NCBI GenBank assembly: GCA_013140775.1
Contig: JABFSA010000001.1
Location: 1-64,000 of the forward strand
Source of the DNA: Acidobacteriota bacterium
Lineage (GTDB): Bacteria > Acidobacteriota > Vicinamibacteria > Vicinamibacterales > UBA2999
Length of the DNA stretch: 64,000 nt
Direction of reading: 5' to 3'
The notes below the pieces were generated by a model. That model had not been told where the DNA came from and did no database searches. It saw nothing but the letters and a program-made list of their open reading frames with translations. Shown here one piece after another: positions 1 through 9,469 of the stretch; position 1 is the stretch's first letter, and each line of letters starts with the position of its first letter. The position numbers were made by a program, and so were the translations under genes.

Positions 1-53
1 CGTCGTTCCTCGTCGGTCAGAATCAACGCAACTTTGGGGCGTCCCAGTCGCAT
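1..53 (-). CDS. IS630-type transposase, N-terminal fragment cut by window edge
   Basis: Reading leftward from an ATG at position 53, the frame stays open to the window edge and gives MRLGRPKVALILTDEER. An R-x-GRPK start followed by an L-x-L-T-x-E-E-R stretch is typical of the N-terminal helix-turn-helix of IS630-family transposases. Only 17 residues are visible, so whether the element is intact cannot be judged. About 68 bases separate it from the end of the neighbouring sulfatase gene. They should hold one end of the element, but I could not identify a terminal inverted repeat. Confidence 0.5.
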   Translation of the reverse strand, partial: MRLGRPKVALILTDEER

Positions 54-121
54 GCTCGCCTCCTTGTAGACGAGTACGACGGGGCCGCGCCAGTTGTTTC
101 ACGTTCTACGGTTACGGGACA

Positions 122-2638
122 CTAGTTTTCAGGAGAGAAATGATACTCGGCGGCAATCTGACCGATCTGGTCCCTGATGATCGCCCGGTTGACGCTGCGC
201 AGTGCGTCGGTTACGGTCTGCCGAACCATCGTGCCGTCCGGCGCCATCGCGTACGCGAAGTCACGCCCCTGGACAGCGTCGGCGAGATACAGCAACTCTC
301 CGTTTCGCCGCAGCAGCGCGTATCCGGGACCGTAGCTTGCCGACATCAGAAAGGCTTCACTCGATCGCGCTGAGAGCGGCTGCTCCGAGGTGCCAAACAG
401 TGGCTCGCCGTACAGCGGACCGCGATCGCGCGGGTGTTGCCCAGCCAACTGATAAAGAGTCGGCGTAATGTCGGTCGAGAACGCGACGCGCGACCGATCG
501 GCGGTGAATCTGGGCCTGGCGTCCGTCGGGAGATGCACGATCAACGGAACCCGAAGGAGCTCAGGGTGAAGCGCATTGCCATGCCCCCACCTTCCGTCCT
601 CTCCCAGCGACTCTCCGTGGTCTGACGTGAGCATCACGACACTCTGGTCGTACAGGCCCGTACGTTTGAGATAGTTGACGAACTCCCCAAAGCACCGGTC
701 GAATGCAACGACCTGCGCGGCGTAGTTGGGCTCGAAGCCCGGATATGCCGACGCATCGATCGGTGGATTCCTCACGAGCCTTGCCGTGTGCAGCTGCAAC
801 GGGCGCGTCATGGCAAACACGGGACGCGGGTCGCCCTTCGTCTCGTCGAGCTTCGACTGCAGTTCCCGGGTGGTGGCGCAGATCGTGTGGTCCATCTCCT
901 GGATCTCCTGATCGAGGAGCGTGGTCGCAGCAGACGGACGAAAGAGTTGCGTCACCAGGTGGTCGTCGCTGAGATAGCGACGGTAGCCCTCGCCGTCGAG
1001 CAGCTTCTCGAGAGCATTCATCGGTGCGAACGGCTTCACGTACTGCTTGTGCAGAAGCATCCCACCTGCCCACATCGCCGGCACCGAGAGACCCGTTGAG
1101 CCATAGCGCGTGAAGGCGCGCTCGAACAAGACAGACTCGGCGGCGAAGGTCTGGGTTGCAGGCGTGAAGTTCACCTTCGCGTTGTACGGCGAGAGATAGT
1201 CAGGACGCAGGCTGTCCACGATGAAGAGAAACACGTGAGGGCGGCGCTGCGTCGTGTCGAATCCAGTCACGAAACTCACGTCGATAGGCGCTACCGCCAC
1301 GCGACCCAACGTTGAGTGAGCCTTGAGGAAGGTGTAGAACTCGGCGTGCTCACTGGCGCGCGCCTCGAGCAGCCCTCGAATCAGTTGATAGGACGCATCG
1401 AGCGCCGAGTAGCGATCCAGCACGAACTCCGGATCGAGCCGCGAATCACCGGTCCACGCCGACAGTCGCGATACGGTGGGGACCCCGACAAGACCGATGC
1501 ACACGAGCATCGTGGCGAGCACGCCAGTCCTGCGGCCTACGAGACGGAGGCTCGTCGCAGCCCGGCGGGAAATCTCCGTCGCGACGGCAAACGCCAGAAC
1601 CCAGAGCGCGCACACACCCAGGCGCTGGAAAAGGAAGTTCCAGTCGAACCGCTCAACGGCCGCGCGCAGTCCGGCCGCAAGGATGGGCATCGCGACGATG
1701 CCGGCAAGTGCGACCCAGCGGTGGCCCAGCGTGAGCGGCTGAAACCAGATGTCGATTGAATCGTCTTCGGCATGGCCGAGATCGCGGGTCGTGGACCCGC
1801 GAGCCGTATCTCGTGCGGCTTGCTGCCAGCAGAGGCCAGACCAGACCGCGATGATCACCAGGCTCATCCCGCCACACAGAATCCACGTTTCAGGGTGTCC
1901 GAACGAGAGCGTGGCCGCCACCACCCGCTGAAGCACCAGTGCCAGACCGATCGCTGTGAGGACACAGAGAACCCAGTAGTCCACGATCGGTGCTCGCACG
2001 AAGGACACCACCCAGAGCGACGCTCCGGCAACCAGGTACATCGCGGCAAAGAGCAGCAGATGCGAGGTCAACGACACGCCGGTGGCGACCCCCAGTGCTG
2101 TCACGCCCGGATTCGTACCGGGCATTCGCGGCAGATACCAGGGTACGAGGAGCGCGTAGGTCACCCAGACCAGCACAGCGGCGGTCGCGAACGTGAGAAA
2201 CACATGACGGTCGTCAACCCGTCGGACGATCGGCTCCGGCACCGTGGCGTGATCGAGGCAGGCAAGCGCGAGCGGAGGCAGCAGGAACAGGAGCGCGAGT
2301 CTCAGCGTGCCGTCGTCCTGCCCGACAGTCGCAAGCACAGGATTCACGACGATCCACAGCCCGACGCCAACATTCATGACGAGATACGCGGCTGCAGCGG
2401 CGCGCGCCTGGCTCGAACCACGCCGCAACGTCGGCATGAGCGTTGGCAGCGTCAGGAGCAACGCGAGCCAGAACAGCTCGTGGTGGTGGGTCACCAGGCC
2501 CGGCAGCCAGGAGATCAGCTGCGGACGGATGAACTGTTCGTTGGCGAAGGAGCTATACCCCAGCAGGCAGTAGAGGCTGCTCCCGACGAAATACAGCGTG
2601 TTGCACCCGCGCGCGGCGCCGAACCACAACGATTTCAT
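122..2638 (-). CDS. Polytopic membrane protein with C-terminal sulfatase/phosphoethanolamine-transferase-type domain
   Basis: The 838-residue protein has about eleven hydrophobic segments in residues 14-390 and then a soluble alkaline-phosphatase-superfamily domain from about residue 465. Visible motifs are HVFLFIVDSLRPDYL (first metal-binding Asp), a YGSTGLSVPAMW region holding the likely nucleophile, and VVMLTSDHGESLGE, the usual Asp-His metal site. The architecture resembles LTA-synthase-like or phosphoethanolamine-transferase-like proteins with their active site outside the cytoplasmic membrane. It could hydrolyse sulfate esters or transfer a phospho-group to a surface glycan; the substrate cannot be read. 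It is divergent from a second sulfatase-fold gene at 2957. The start at 2638 has only a weak ribosome binding site. Confidence 0.8.
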   Translation of the reverse strand: MKSLWFGAARGCNTLYFVGSSLYCLLGYSSFANEQFIRPQLISWLPGLVTHHHELFWLALLLTLPTLMPTLRRGSSQARAAAAAYLVMNVGVGLWIVVNPVLATVGQDDGTLRLALLFLLPPLALACLDHATVPEPIVRRVDDRHVFLTFATAAVLVWVTYALLVPWYLPRMPGTNPGVTALGVATGVSLTSHLLLFAAMYLVAGASLWVVSFVRAPIVDYWVLCVLTAIGLALVLQRVVAATLSFGHPETWILCGGMSLVIIAVWSGLCWQQAARDTARGSTTRDLGHAEDDSIDIWFQPLTLGHRWVALAGIVAMPILAAGLRAAVERFDWNFLFQRLGVCALWVLAFAVATEISRRAATSLRLVGRRTGVLATMLVCIGLVGVPTVSRLSAWTGDSRLDPEFVLDRYSALDASYQLIRGLLEARASEHAEFYTFLKAHSTLGRVAVAPIDVSFVTGFDTTQRRPHVFLFIVDSLRPDYLSPYNAKVNFTPATQTFAAESVLFERAFTRYGSTGLSVPAMWAGGMLLHKQYVKPFAPMNALEKLLDGEGYRRYLSDDHLVTQLFRPSAATTLLDQEIQEMDHTICATTRELQSKLDETKGDPRPVFAMTRPLQLHTARLVRNPPIDASAYPGFEPNYAAQVVAFDRCFGEFVNYLKRTGLYDQSVVMLTSDHGESLGEDGRWGHGNALHPELLRVPLIVHLPTDARPRFTADRSRVAFSTDITPTLYQLAGQHPRDRGPLYGEPLFGTSEQPLSARSSEAFLMSASYGPGYALLRRNGELLYLADAVQGRDFAYAMAPDGTMVRQTVTDALRSVNRAIIRDQIGQIAAEYHFSPEN

Positions 2639-2754
2639 TTCGAGGCCGGAATGCCACGAGAGGCCAGAACCGGCCTCCCGGCCTGGGAAACGGACATACT
2701 CGCTTCAGATATCGGCAGTAGAGCCCTGTGAGTTTGCCTTGGCAATCGGGCACT

Positions 2755-2781
2755 CAAGCAGACCTCGTTCGAAGCCGATAA
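2755..2781 (+). promoter_or_regulatory. Candidate FliA (sigma-28) promoter for the sulfatase/methyltransferase unit
   Basis: A perfect -10 octamer GCCGATAA lies at 2774-2781. Fifteen bases upstream is a weak -35 (CAAG, consensus TAAA). The predicted start, about 2788, is just upstream of the small ORF at 2797. The -10 is convincing and the -35 is poor. Confidence 0.45.
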
Positions 2782-2796
2782 GACCCGTGAAAAGCC

Positions 2797-3018
2797 ATGT
2801 CTGAATTCCCAGTGCTCTTTGCCTACATTGACCCAGGAACCGGCAGTTACGTCCTGCAGATCGCCATGGCCGGCCTTCTTGGCGCGGGATACGCCATCCG
2901 GAGGTTCTGGGCAAGCATCGTAGGCCGGCTGGGGCGGCGTTCTTCAGTCGCCGACGATGGCCCACGCTGACGACGCAAAGCACCCGAGCACACTCGGCTG
3001 CTCCGCGCGTTGGATAGC
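2797..3018 (+). CDS. Small membrane protein with YIDPGTGSY motif
   Basis: The 73-residue product starts MSEFPVLFAYIDPGTGSY and continues with one hydrophobic segment (about residues 18-37) ending in an arginine-rich tail. Short proteins with an N-terminal IDPGTGSY-type motif and one transmembrane helix recur beside sulfatase-fold and surface-polysaccharide genes; their function is unknown to me. It overlaps the start of the next gene by about 60 bases in another frame, so the two may be translationally coupled, or the downstream start may lie further in. The ribosome binding site is weak (AAAAG). Confidence 0.6.
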
Positions 3019-4861
3019 CGCGACCTTGCCGCTGGCCCCCCTGTCGGCGGTGGTTTACCTCACCTTCGAGTGGCTCTTTCTGGTGACCAAGCCGTCTCCG
3101 ACATCGGCTCTGCCTGTCGCGACGCAGCTTCGTGTTCTTCTTGAGTCTCCCCTTCCCGCCCTGCTGCCGCTTCTCGGAGTTCAGGCGATCGCGAGCGCTC
3201 TTTCAGTCATCGCGTTCCCACGCTTGCGCGGTCTTGCTCTCGTGCCTGCGGCATTCGTGTGTGGTTTTCTCTGTCTGGTCCTGATCGACAACTTCACCTA
3301 TACCCTGTTCGGTGTCGGCATCACGCGCTCCGGCGAAGTGCTTCGTATCGTGTACACGATAGGCCTCTGCCTAATCGTGGGTCTCGTGGGCTGGAAACTT
3401 CATAGCTGGCTGGCCAGCGTCTTCCTTCGCGTGGGGACGGCCCCTGTCTCCCTGGCCATCACCGCCGTTGTGCTCTCGGTGCCCCTGGTGGCCGCCGCGC
3501 GTCAGCCATCCCGCCATCCCGACGCGAGCGTCCTTCCGGCGCTGGAAGGGTCCGCGGCAGGCCGAAACCGCCCCAACATCCTGTTTCTCGGTGCGGATGG
3601 CCTCGACGCGGCCCTCCTCTCGGCGTACGGCTATCCGCGACCCACGACACCGTTTCTCGAAAGCATCCGGGAAGATACCCTGTTCTTCGAGAATGCGTTT
3701 TCGAACGCAGCGCGTACGCACGGTTCTCTGGTGACGCTTCTCACGGGACGATCGCCCTTCTCGACCCACGTGACCTTCCCGCCGACGCTGCTTCAGGGTG
3801 AGGATTCGAGTCGAACACTACCCGCGCTCCTCAAACGCCTGGGCTACACCACCCTGCAGATAGGGATGCGTCACTACGCAGACGCCGAAGACGCCAATAT
3901 CCAGGGCTTCGACGCGGCGAACTACCGCTGGCAACGACTCGAGGACGCATCCGATGGCGCGCCGGCGTTCGATGAGACCGATGTGTTTCGGACCACGGTG
4001 GCCGAACGCATCGATGAGCGGCTCGGACGTCTGCTCGCGCTCTCACCGGCAGCCGATGGGTTCGCCCACGTCGAAGGCCGGCAGGTCGTGCCGCAGTGGC
4101 GCGACGAAAGACGGGTCACCACCCTTGTGGAGTACTTCGAGCAGGCACCGGAGCCGTGGTTCGTGCACCTCCATATGCTCGACACGCACTGTTGCCAGTG
4201 GCTGCCGGACCGTCTGCACTTCTCGGGGAGCACATCACCCGACATCGACGCGCGCGACAGTCAGATTCGGGAGACCGACAACAACATCCGGACGCTCTTC
4301 GAGAGCCTCGAGGAGACTGGTCTACTCGAACGTACAATCGTGGTCGTCAACTCCGACCACGCCTCGCACTGGAAGATCACCGAGCGTGTTCCGTTGATGA
4401 TCCGATTCCCCAACCGCGAGTTACGAGGACGCGTCTCGACAAACGTCCAGCTCGCAGACGTCGCCCCTACGATGCTCGCGTACTTGAAGGCACCAGTCCC
4501 CACGTGGATGGATGGGCAACCCCTGTTGCCTGTCGGCGCTACACAGTCCGATCGTCGGATCTTCGGTGTTTCGGACGTGGAGGCCCGAACCGGTCCTTCA
4601 GGTGCACGCCATCTTCTCGAGAGTGGTCCGCCGAATTACGGTGTGTCGTCTGTCATGCTCGTCGATGCGAACCAGTGGTTCGAGATGAGTCTCGACGACG
4701 GCGACCTTGTGTCGGGCCGCGTGAAAGGCCACACGGGCGATGCGGCCACCCTCACCGAACCCGAAGCCCGTGCGCTGCTGCTAGACCGTATCCGGTCGGC
4801 TGGATTCGAGATCCGCGAAGACACCACGCACGCGACGGCTGCGGTTCGACGGACCCGTTGA
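2957..4861 (+). CDS. Membrane-anchored sulfatase-family protein
   Basis: The 634-residue protein has five or six hydrophobic segments in residues 19-181 followed by a sulfatase-fold domain. It begins RPNILFLGADGLDAALLSAY (metal-binding Asp), continues through NAARTHGSLVTLLTGRSPF (position of the catalytic Ser/Thr/Cys) and reaches IVVVNSDHASHWK (second metal site). No C-x-P-S-R sulfatase signature is present, so it is more likely a phosphotransferase or phosphodiesterase-type member than a formylglycine sulfatase. It follows the small IDPGTGSY gene and precedes a methyltransferase by five bases, which suggests one transcript acting on a cell-surface glycan. Confidence 0.78.
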   Translation: MAHADDAKHPSTLGCSARWIAATLPLAPLSAVVYLTFEWLFLVTKPSPTSALPVATQLRVLLESPLPALLPLLGVQAIASALSVIAFPRLRGLALVPAAFVCGFLCLVLIDNFTYTLFGVGITRSGEVLRIVYTIGLCLIVGLVGWKLHSWLASVFLRVGTAPVSLAITAVVLSVPLVAAARQPSRHPDASVLPALEGSAAGRNRPNILFLGADGLDAALLSAYGYPRPTTPFLESIREDTLFFENAFSNAARTHGSLVTLLTGRSPFSTHVTFPPTLLQGEDSSRTLPALLKRLGYTTLQIGMRHYADAEDANIQGFDAANYRWQRLEDASDGAPAFDETDVFRTTVAERIDERLGRLLALSPAADGFAHVEGRQVVPQWRDERRVTTLVEYFEQAPEPWFVHLHMLDTHCCQWLPDRLHFSGSTSPDIDARDSQIRETDNNIRTLFESLEETGLLERTIVVVNSDHASHWKITERVPLMIRFPNRELRGRVSTNVQLADVAPTMLAYLKAPVPTWMDGQPLLPVGATQSDRRIFGVSDVEARTGPSGARHLLESGPPNYGVSSVMLVDANQWFEMSLDDGDLVSGRVKGHTGDAATLTEPEARALLLDRIRSAGFEIREDTTHATAAVRRTR

Positions 4862-4866
4862 GGCTC

Positions 4867-6246
4867 ATGCAGAAGGCCGTCAACGTATCTGCCGCATCCT
4901 TTCGCGACCCGAGCGGTCGAGTCTTTACACGCGAGGGCCGGCTTCTTCGGCAGGTCAACACGAGTTACTCTGCCACGTACGATCAGTTCGTCCAAGGCGG
5001 CCTCTACAAGACGCTTGTCGATCAGTCGCTGCTGGTCTCCCACGTCGAGATCGACGAACCGCTGGGATCGTCGGACGAGCGATACAGGATCCTCGAGCCC
5101 GAGCGGATTCGGTTCATTTCGTACCCGTTTGAATGGTGTTTCAGCCAGCTCAAACAGGCGGCGCTCTTGACGCTCCGCATCCAGCGCCTCGCCATCGAGC
5201 GCGGTATGACCCTGAAGGATGCGAGCGCGTACAACATCCAATTCATCGGCACACATCCGGTTTTCATCGACACCCTTTCGTTCGACGCGTGGCACGAGGG
5301 CTCACCCTGGGTGGCCTACCGGCAGTTCTGTCAGCACTTTCTTGCGCCCCTCGCGTTGATGAGCCACACAGATGTCCGCCTGGGACAGCTGTCCCGCCTG
5401 TTCATCGATGGAGTGCCGCTTGACTTTGCGAGCCACCTCCTCCCGTGGCGGACGCGACTTCGGCCTGCGCTGCTGATGCATCTGCACCTGCACGCCCGTG
5501 CGCAGTCTCGTCATGGTCTGAAGACGACCCAGGGGCGACAGACCACGTTCACGAGGGCGGCCATGATGGGGCTCATCGACCACCTCGAATCGGCGATCGA
5601 CGCCATGACCGAGAACCGTGCTGACGGTCCGTGGGCCGACTACTACGACAGAACCAACTATTCGGCCGCCGCGATGGCCGAAAAACAGCGCGTCGTTGGC
5701 GACTTCATCGAGCAATCACACCCGTCGGTGGTCTGGGATCTTGGCGCGAACACGGGCCTGTTCAGCCAGCTCGCCTCCACCCGCGGCGCGTACACCATCG
5801 CCCTCGACGGCGATGCCACGGCGGTAGAGCGCCACTTCCGCGACTGCCGATCGCGGCGCGACACCGGAGTGCTCCCACTGGTCATGGATCTCGCCAATCC
5901 CAGCAGCGGCATCGGCTGGTGCCACGAAGAGCGGATGTCACTGTTGGAACGGGGCCCGGCAGATCTCATCCTGGCGTTGGGCCTGGTGCATCACCTGCGC
6001 ATCACCAACCAGGTGCCGTTCTCGATGATTGCGGAATCATTCGCTCGCTCCGCCAATACCCTGGTGGTCGAGTTCCCTTCACCTGCGGACTCGCAGGTCC
6101 GCGGCATGCTGGCGCGCCTGCCCGCACATGCGGCCGGATACACACTCGAAGCGTTCGAATCGGCCTTCTCCGAACGGTTCACGATCGACACCGTTCACTC
6201 GATTGGCGACTCTGAGCGACGTCTCTATCTGATGAAGAAGCGATAA
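4867..6246 (+). CDS. Class I SAM-dependent methyltransferase, NoeA-like
   Basis: I place the start at the ATG five bases after the previous stop. The frame is open far upstream, but that part lies antisense-like inside the sulfatase gene. The product is 459 residues. The N-terminal half (SFRDPSGRVFTREGRLLRQV, then VFIDTLSFD) resembles the large methyltransferases annotated as NoeA-type nodulation proteins. The Rossmann glycine loop is VVWDLGANTGLFSQLA at about residues 288-303, and LILALGLVHHLRI is a later methyltransferase motif. It probably methylates a sugar in the same glycan pathway as its upstream partners. The acceptor is unknown. Confidence 0.75.
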   Translation: MQKAVNVSAASFRDPSGRVFTREGRLLRQVNTSYSATYDQFVQGGLYKTLVDQSLLVSHVEIDEPLGSSDERYRILEPERIRFISYPFEWCFSQLKQAALLTLRIQRLAIERGMTLKDASAYNIQFIGTHPVFIDTLSFDAWHEGSPWVAYRQFCQHFLAPLALMSHTDVRLGQLSRLFIDGVPLDFASHLLPWRTRLRPALLMHLHLHARAQSRHGLKTTQGRQTTFTRAAMMGLIDHLESAIDAMTENRADGPWADYYDRTNYSAAAMAEKQRVVGDFIEQSHPSVVWDLGANTGLFSQLASTRGAYTIALDGDATAVERHFRDCRSRRDTGVLPLVMDLANPSSGIGWCHEERMSLLERGPADLILALGLVHHLRITNQVPFSMIAESFARSANTLVVEFPSPADSQVRGMLARLPAHAAGYTLEAFESAFSERFTIDTVHSIGDSERRLYLMKKR

Positions 6247-6257
6247 GACAGGTCGGC

Positions 6258-7805
6258 CTAGGCCTGCCGGGACTCCTCGCCAGCAGCCAGGACAGCCCGA
6301 ACCTTGTCGGCGAGCGTCTGCAGGGAAAACGGCTTCTGTATGAACGGCGCCCCGCTGTCATCGCCGGCATCCGCCGCGACGTGCCCAGGCAGCCCGGTCA
6401 TATAGAGGACACGAATTCCTGGGTCTGACGCCCTCAGCCGGCGCGCGATTGTCGGACCAGACCCTGACTGCAGGACAAGATCTGTCAGGAGCAACTGGAT
6501 TCGCGATCCATGGCTCGAGAAGACCTCGAACGCTTCCTCGCCTGACGCCGACTCCAACACGTGATACCCACGCCTTCTCAACTCGTCCGCGATCAATGCC
6601 CGCACACTTCGATCGTCCTCGACGACGAGGATCGTCGCATCCGCATGCAGCAGTCCCGGAGTCGTCGTCGCTCCGCTGTCGGCCTGCGTCGGAAACAGGA
6701 TGCTGAAGGTTGTTCCGCGCCCCACTTCGCTCTGCACCCAGATATATCCACCGCTCTGCTTGACGATGCCGAAAACCGAGGAGAGTCCAAGACCGTCAGC
6801 GGCGCCGACGTTTCGGCCGGAAAAAAACGGCTCGAAGACGTGCACCTGCGTTGCGGCGTCCATTCCTGACCCGGTGTCGGCGACATCAACACGCACGTAC
6901 GAACCCGGGCGAACCCAGGGTCGCTCCTGAGACACCCGGGTGCCCTGCGAAAAGCGCGACACGCTCAATGTCAACGTGCCTCCGTCCGGCATCGCGCTCT
7001 TGGCATAGGCGGCGAGATTGACCAGCACCTGCGAGACCTGCGCCGGATCGACGTTGATGCTCGGGAGCTCGGGCGACAGTTGCAACCGCAAGTCCACGTG
7101 CTCCCCGAGTGCGCCAACGATCAGGGGACTGACGTCCGTGATCACTTCGTTCAGTTTCAGTACCCGAGGACGCAGCACCTGGCGCCGGCTGAACGCCAGC
7201 AGATGCTGGGTCAACACCGACGCGCGTCGTGCCGCACGCAGGATGGCCCCTGCCGAACGCCCAAGTGCGACGTCCTGGCTCAACGACTCGACCAGGCGAT
7301 CCCCATGCCCGGTAATCACGGTCAGCAGGTTGTTGAACTCGTGAGCGATTCCCCCGGCAAGGCGACCAAGCGCCTCCATGCGCTGAGCACCTTCGAGACG
7401 CTGACGCGTCTCGACCGACTCGCTCAAGTCGAACGCCAGACCCCGGATCGACCTGAAGTGCCCATCGGCGTCGATGACCGCTTCGAGCGCCAGCGCGACG
7501 CGCACGCGCTCGCCATCAGGACGCACCAGCGCCAAATCCGCGACACCGGCGCGCCCGACACCACGCACAACAGTCAGCAGCCGCTGGACGGGCGCCTCGT
7601 CCACGCAGAACTCTCCCAGCGTCCGGCCACGAATGGTTGCGGGGTCAGGGATGCCGAGGAGTACGGCCATCGCAGGCGTGACGTCGGTGAAACGCCCGTC
7701 AGGTGAGGCGACGAACCGGCCTACCCAGCGATCCTCGAAACGCTGACCGAATCCCGCTCGCGCGATTGAGCTGGCGCCCGACTCGTCCGACTGGCGTTCA
7801 GTCAC
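6258..7805 (-). CDS. Hybrid sensor histidine kinase (PAS-HisKA-HATPase-REC)
   Basis: The 515-residue protein has no membrane segments. A PAS domain (about residues 25-135) ends near FDLSESVETRQRLEGAQR. The phosphoacceptor box is GGIAHEFNNLLTVITGHGD, and ATPase motifs include VNLAAYAKSAMPDGG and ADGLGLSSVFGIVKQ. A C-terminal receiver (TILVVEDDRSV ... LLLTDLVL ... IQKPFS) carries the acidic pocket, phosphoacceptor Asp and Lys. Its GTG start is three bases from the stop of a second hybrid kinase, so both are probably co-transcribed. The chain resembles NtrB-like cytoplasmic kinases. No separate DNA-binding partner lies nearby, so the output is unknown. Confidence 0.85.
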   Translation of the reverse strand: MTERQSDESGASSIARAGFGQRFEDRWVGRFVASPDGRFTDVTPAMAVLLGIPDPATIRGRTLGEFCVDEAPVQRLLTVVRGVGRAGVADLALVRPDGERVRVALALEAVIDADGHFRSIRGLAFDLSESVETRQRLEGAQRMEALGRLAGGIAHEFNNLLTVITGHGDRLVESLSQDVALGRSAGAILRAARRASVLTQHLLAFSRRQVLRPRVLKLNEVITDVSPLIVGALGEHVDLRLQLSPELPSINVDPAQVSQVLVNLAAYAKSAMPDGGTLTLSVSRFSQGTRVSQERPWVRPGSYVRVDVADTGSGMDAATQVHVFEPFFSGRNVGAADGLGLSSVFGIVKQSGGYIWVQSEVGRGTTFSILFPTQADSGATTTPGLLHADATILVVEDDRSVRALIADELRRRGYHVLESASGEEAFEVFSSHGSRIQLLLTDLVLQSGSGPTIARRLRASDPGIRVLYMTGLPGHVAADAGDDSGAPFIQKPFSLQTLADKVRAVLAAGEESRQA

Positions 7806-7808
7806 GGA

Positions 7809-9422
7809 TCACCGCTCTCCGTCCAGCGCTTCCCTGACGCTGGTCACGAGTTCCCGCCGGTCGAACGGCTTGGAGACCAGCCGCATCCCTTCACTCAGCC
7901 ACCCACCCGGCGTGGCCGAGTGATCCGAGTACCCGGACATGTAGACCACGCGAATGTCGGGCCGGATGGATTGGATCCGCTCAGCCAGCTCCACGCCGCT
8001 CATTTCGGGCATGACGACATCGGTCAGCAGGAGATCGATCGTGCCCTCAAAGCTGTGGCACACCTCGAGCGCAAGCGCGGGGTGACCGACGCAGAGCACC
8101 TGATAGCCCACCGCCGACAGCATCTCCTCCACGAGCTCACCAACCGCCTCCTCGTCTTCGACGACGAGAATCGTCTCGCGACCGCCAACCGCAGGCGCTG
8201 CTGCCGGTGCTCCGGCACGTCCGGAGGAAGGCGCCACCGCCTCAGCCGCGGGCAAATACACCGTCACTGTCGTGCCGGCATTGGGCGCGCTATCGATGTG
8301 CACGTGACCGTCCCAGCCACGCACGATGCGGTAGACGGTGTTCAGCCCGAGCCCGGTCCCCCGGCCCACTTCCTTCGTCGTGAAAAACGGTTCGAATGCG
8401 TGAGCCTGAATCTCGGGGTCCATGCCGACCCCGGCGTCGGAGACGGACAGGACAACGAAGCGTCCCGCACTCATGTGCAGGCCGCGAGTCGTGCCGCCAA
8501 CGTGCTGCACTTGTGTCTGGATGTGCACTGGCCCGCCCTCGGGCATGGCGTCGCGTGCGTTGGCCACAAGGTTGAACAGCACCTGCTCGATCTGCGTCGG
8601 ATCCGCTCGTACGAGATCCGACGTTCCGGCCCGTGTCGTCTTGAGCTCCACGCGTGTGCCGACGAGGACGCGCAGCACGGATTCACTGTTGGTGACCAGG
8701 TCGCTCATGCTGAACACCGCGGGCTCGGAAGGCTTGGGGCGGCTGAACGAAAGCGCCTGATGCGTCAGCGCGACTGCTCGCGCCGCGCTCTCATGGATCG
8801 TCTGACAGTCCTTCTCGAGCGGATGCCCTTTGGGTACGGTCGCGTTCAACTGCTCGCTCGATGCCAGGATCACCGTCAGCAGGTTGCTCAGATCGTGAAT
8901 GGTGCTGCTGGCAAACCGTCCGACGGCCTCCATTCGATCCGAAATGCCGAGATGCTGACGAAACTGCCGGACCTCGATCGCGTGGCGGATGGCCCTTCCG
9001 AGGGCGCGTGATCCAACCTCGGAGGTCAGGATCACCTCGTGCGCAAGATGCGCGGCCTCCCGTTGAAGTCGTTCCTCCTGGCCGACATCTTTCGCCAGCA
9101 CCACGGCCGGCGGAAACAGACCGGACAGGACTCGCAGGCTCCCGGCAAGCTCCCCTTCGATCAGATCCCCATCGAGCAGCGCCACGTCGTACTCGACGCG
9201 CTCGAGGGACCCGCGGACGTTCTCGAGCACTGTCTCGCGCGTGACCGACACGATCGCACCCGTGGGGGTGAGCGCCTCGTGCACCGCTCCCTCGAGGCTG
9301 GCGTCATGGCTGACGACGAGCACACCGAAGCGGGCGCGGCCGGGAACAGCCCCACGGGTCGCCTCTCGCGTCGTCGCCGTTCCGCTCGAGTCTCGCATCC
9401 GGGCGGGTCGATCATAGCGCAC
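7809..9422 (-). CDS. Hybrid histidine kinase with N-terminal receiver-like domain
   Basis: The 537-residue cytoplasmic protein starts with a receiver-like region (about residues 30-150, FGVLVVSHDASLE ... VALLDGD). It lacks the acidic pair at the first strand and may be a pseudo-receiver. Then follow a histidine box SSTIHDLSNLLTVILASSE, ATPase motifs (NLVANARDAMPEGG, GRGTGLGLNTVYRIV) and a complete C-terminal receiver (ILVVEDEEAVG, LLLTDVVMPEMSG, VSKPFDRREL). The listed start is GTG; an ATG eight codons inside is an alternative. It sits between motB and the other hybrid kinase, on the same strand, which suggests but does not prove a role in motility signalling. Confidence 0.83.
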   Translation of the reverse strand: MRYDRPARMRDSSGTATTREATRGAVPGRARFGVLVVSHDASLEGAVHEALTPTGAIVSVTRETVLENVRGSLERVEYDVALLDGDLIEGELAGSLRVLSGLFPPAVVLAKDVGQEERLQREAAHLAHEVILTSEVGSRALGRAIRHAIEVRQFRQHLGISDRMEAVGRFASSTIHDLSNLLTVILASSEQLNATVPKGHPLEKDCQTIHESAARAVALTHQALSFSRPKPSEPAVFSMSDLVTNSESVLRVLVGTRVELKTTRAGTSDLVRADPTQIEQVLFNLVANARDAMPEGGPVHIQTQVQHVGGTTRGLHMSAGRFVVLSVSDAGVGMDPEIQAHAFEPFFTTKEVGRGTGLGLNTVYRIVRGWDGHVHIDSAPNAGTTVTVYLPAAEAVAPSSGRAGAPAAAPAVGGRETILVVEDEEAVGELVEEMLSAVGYQVLCVGHPALALEVCHSFEGTIDLLLTDVVMPEMSGVELAERIQSIRPDIRVVYMSGYSDHSATPGGWLSEGMRLVSKPFDRRELVTSVREALDGER

Positions 9423-9469
9423 GCGCCCGTTCGCGGGGACGCGCCACGAAGAGTTCTATTGAGCGGGGG

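Noticed and set aside
1772..2731. Long plus-strand frame over the first sulfatase gene
   Set aside because: It is Arg/His/Gln-rich with no domain, as in shadow frames; the minus-strand membrane protein explains the region.
4096..4866. Upstream extension of the NoeA-like methyltransferase frame
   Set aside because: It lies within the sulfatase gene in another frame and is Arg-rich; the ATG at 4867 follows the upstream stop.
7920..9011. Plus-strand frame opposite the hybrid kinase
   Set aside because: No domain and high His/Arg content; the kinase motifs on the minus strand are clear.
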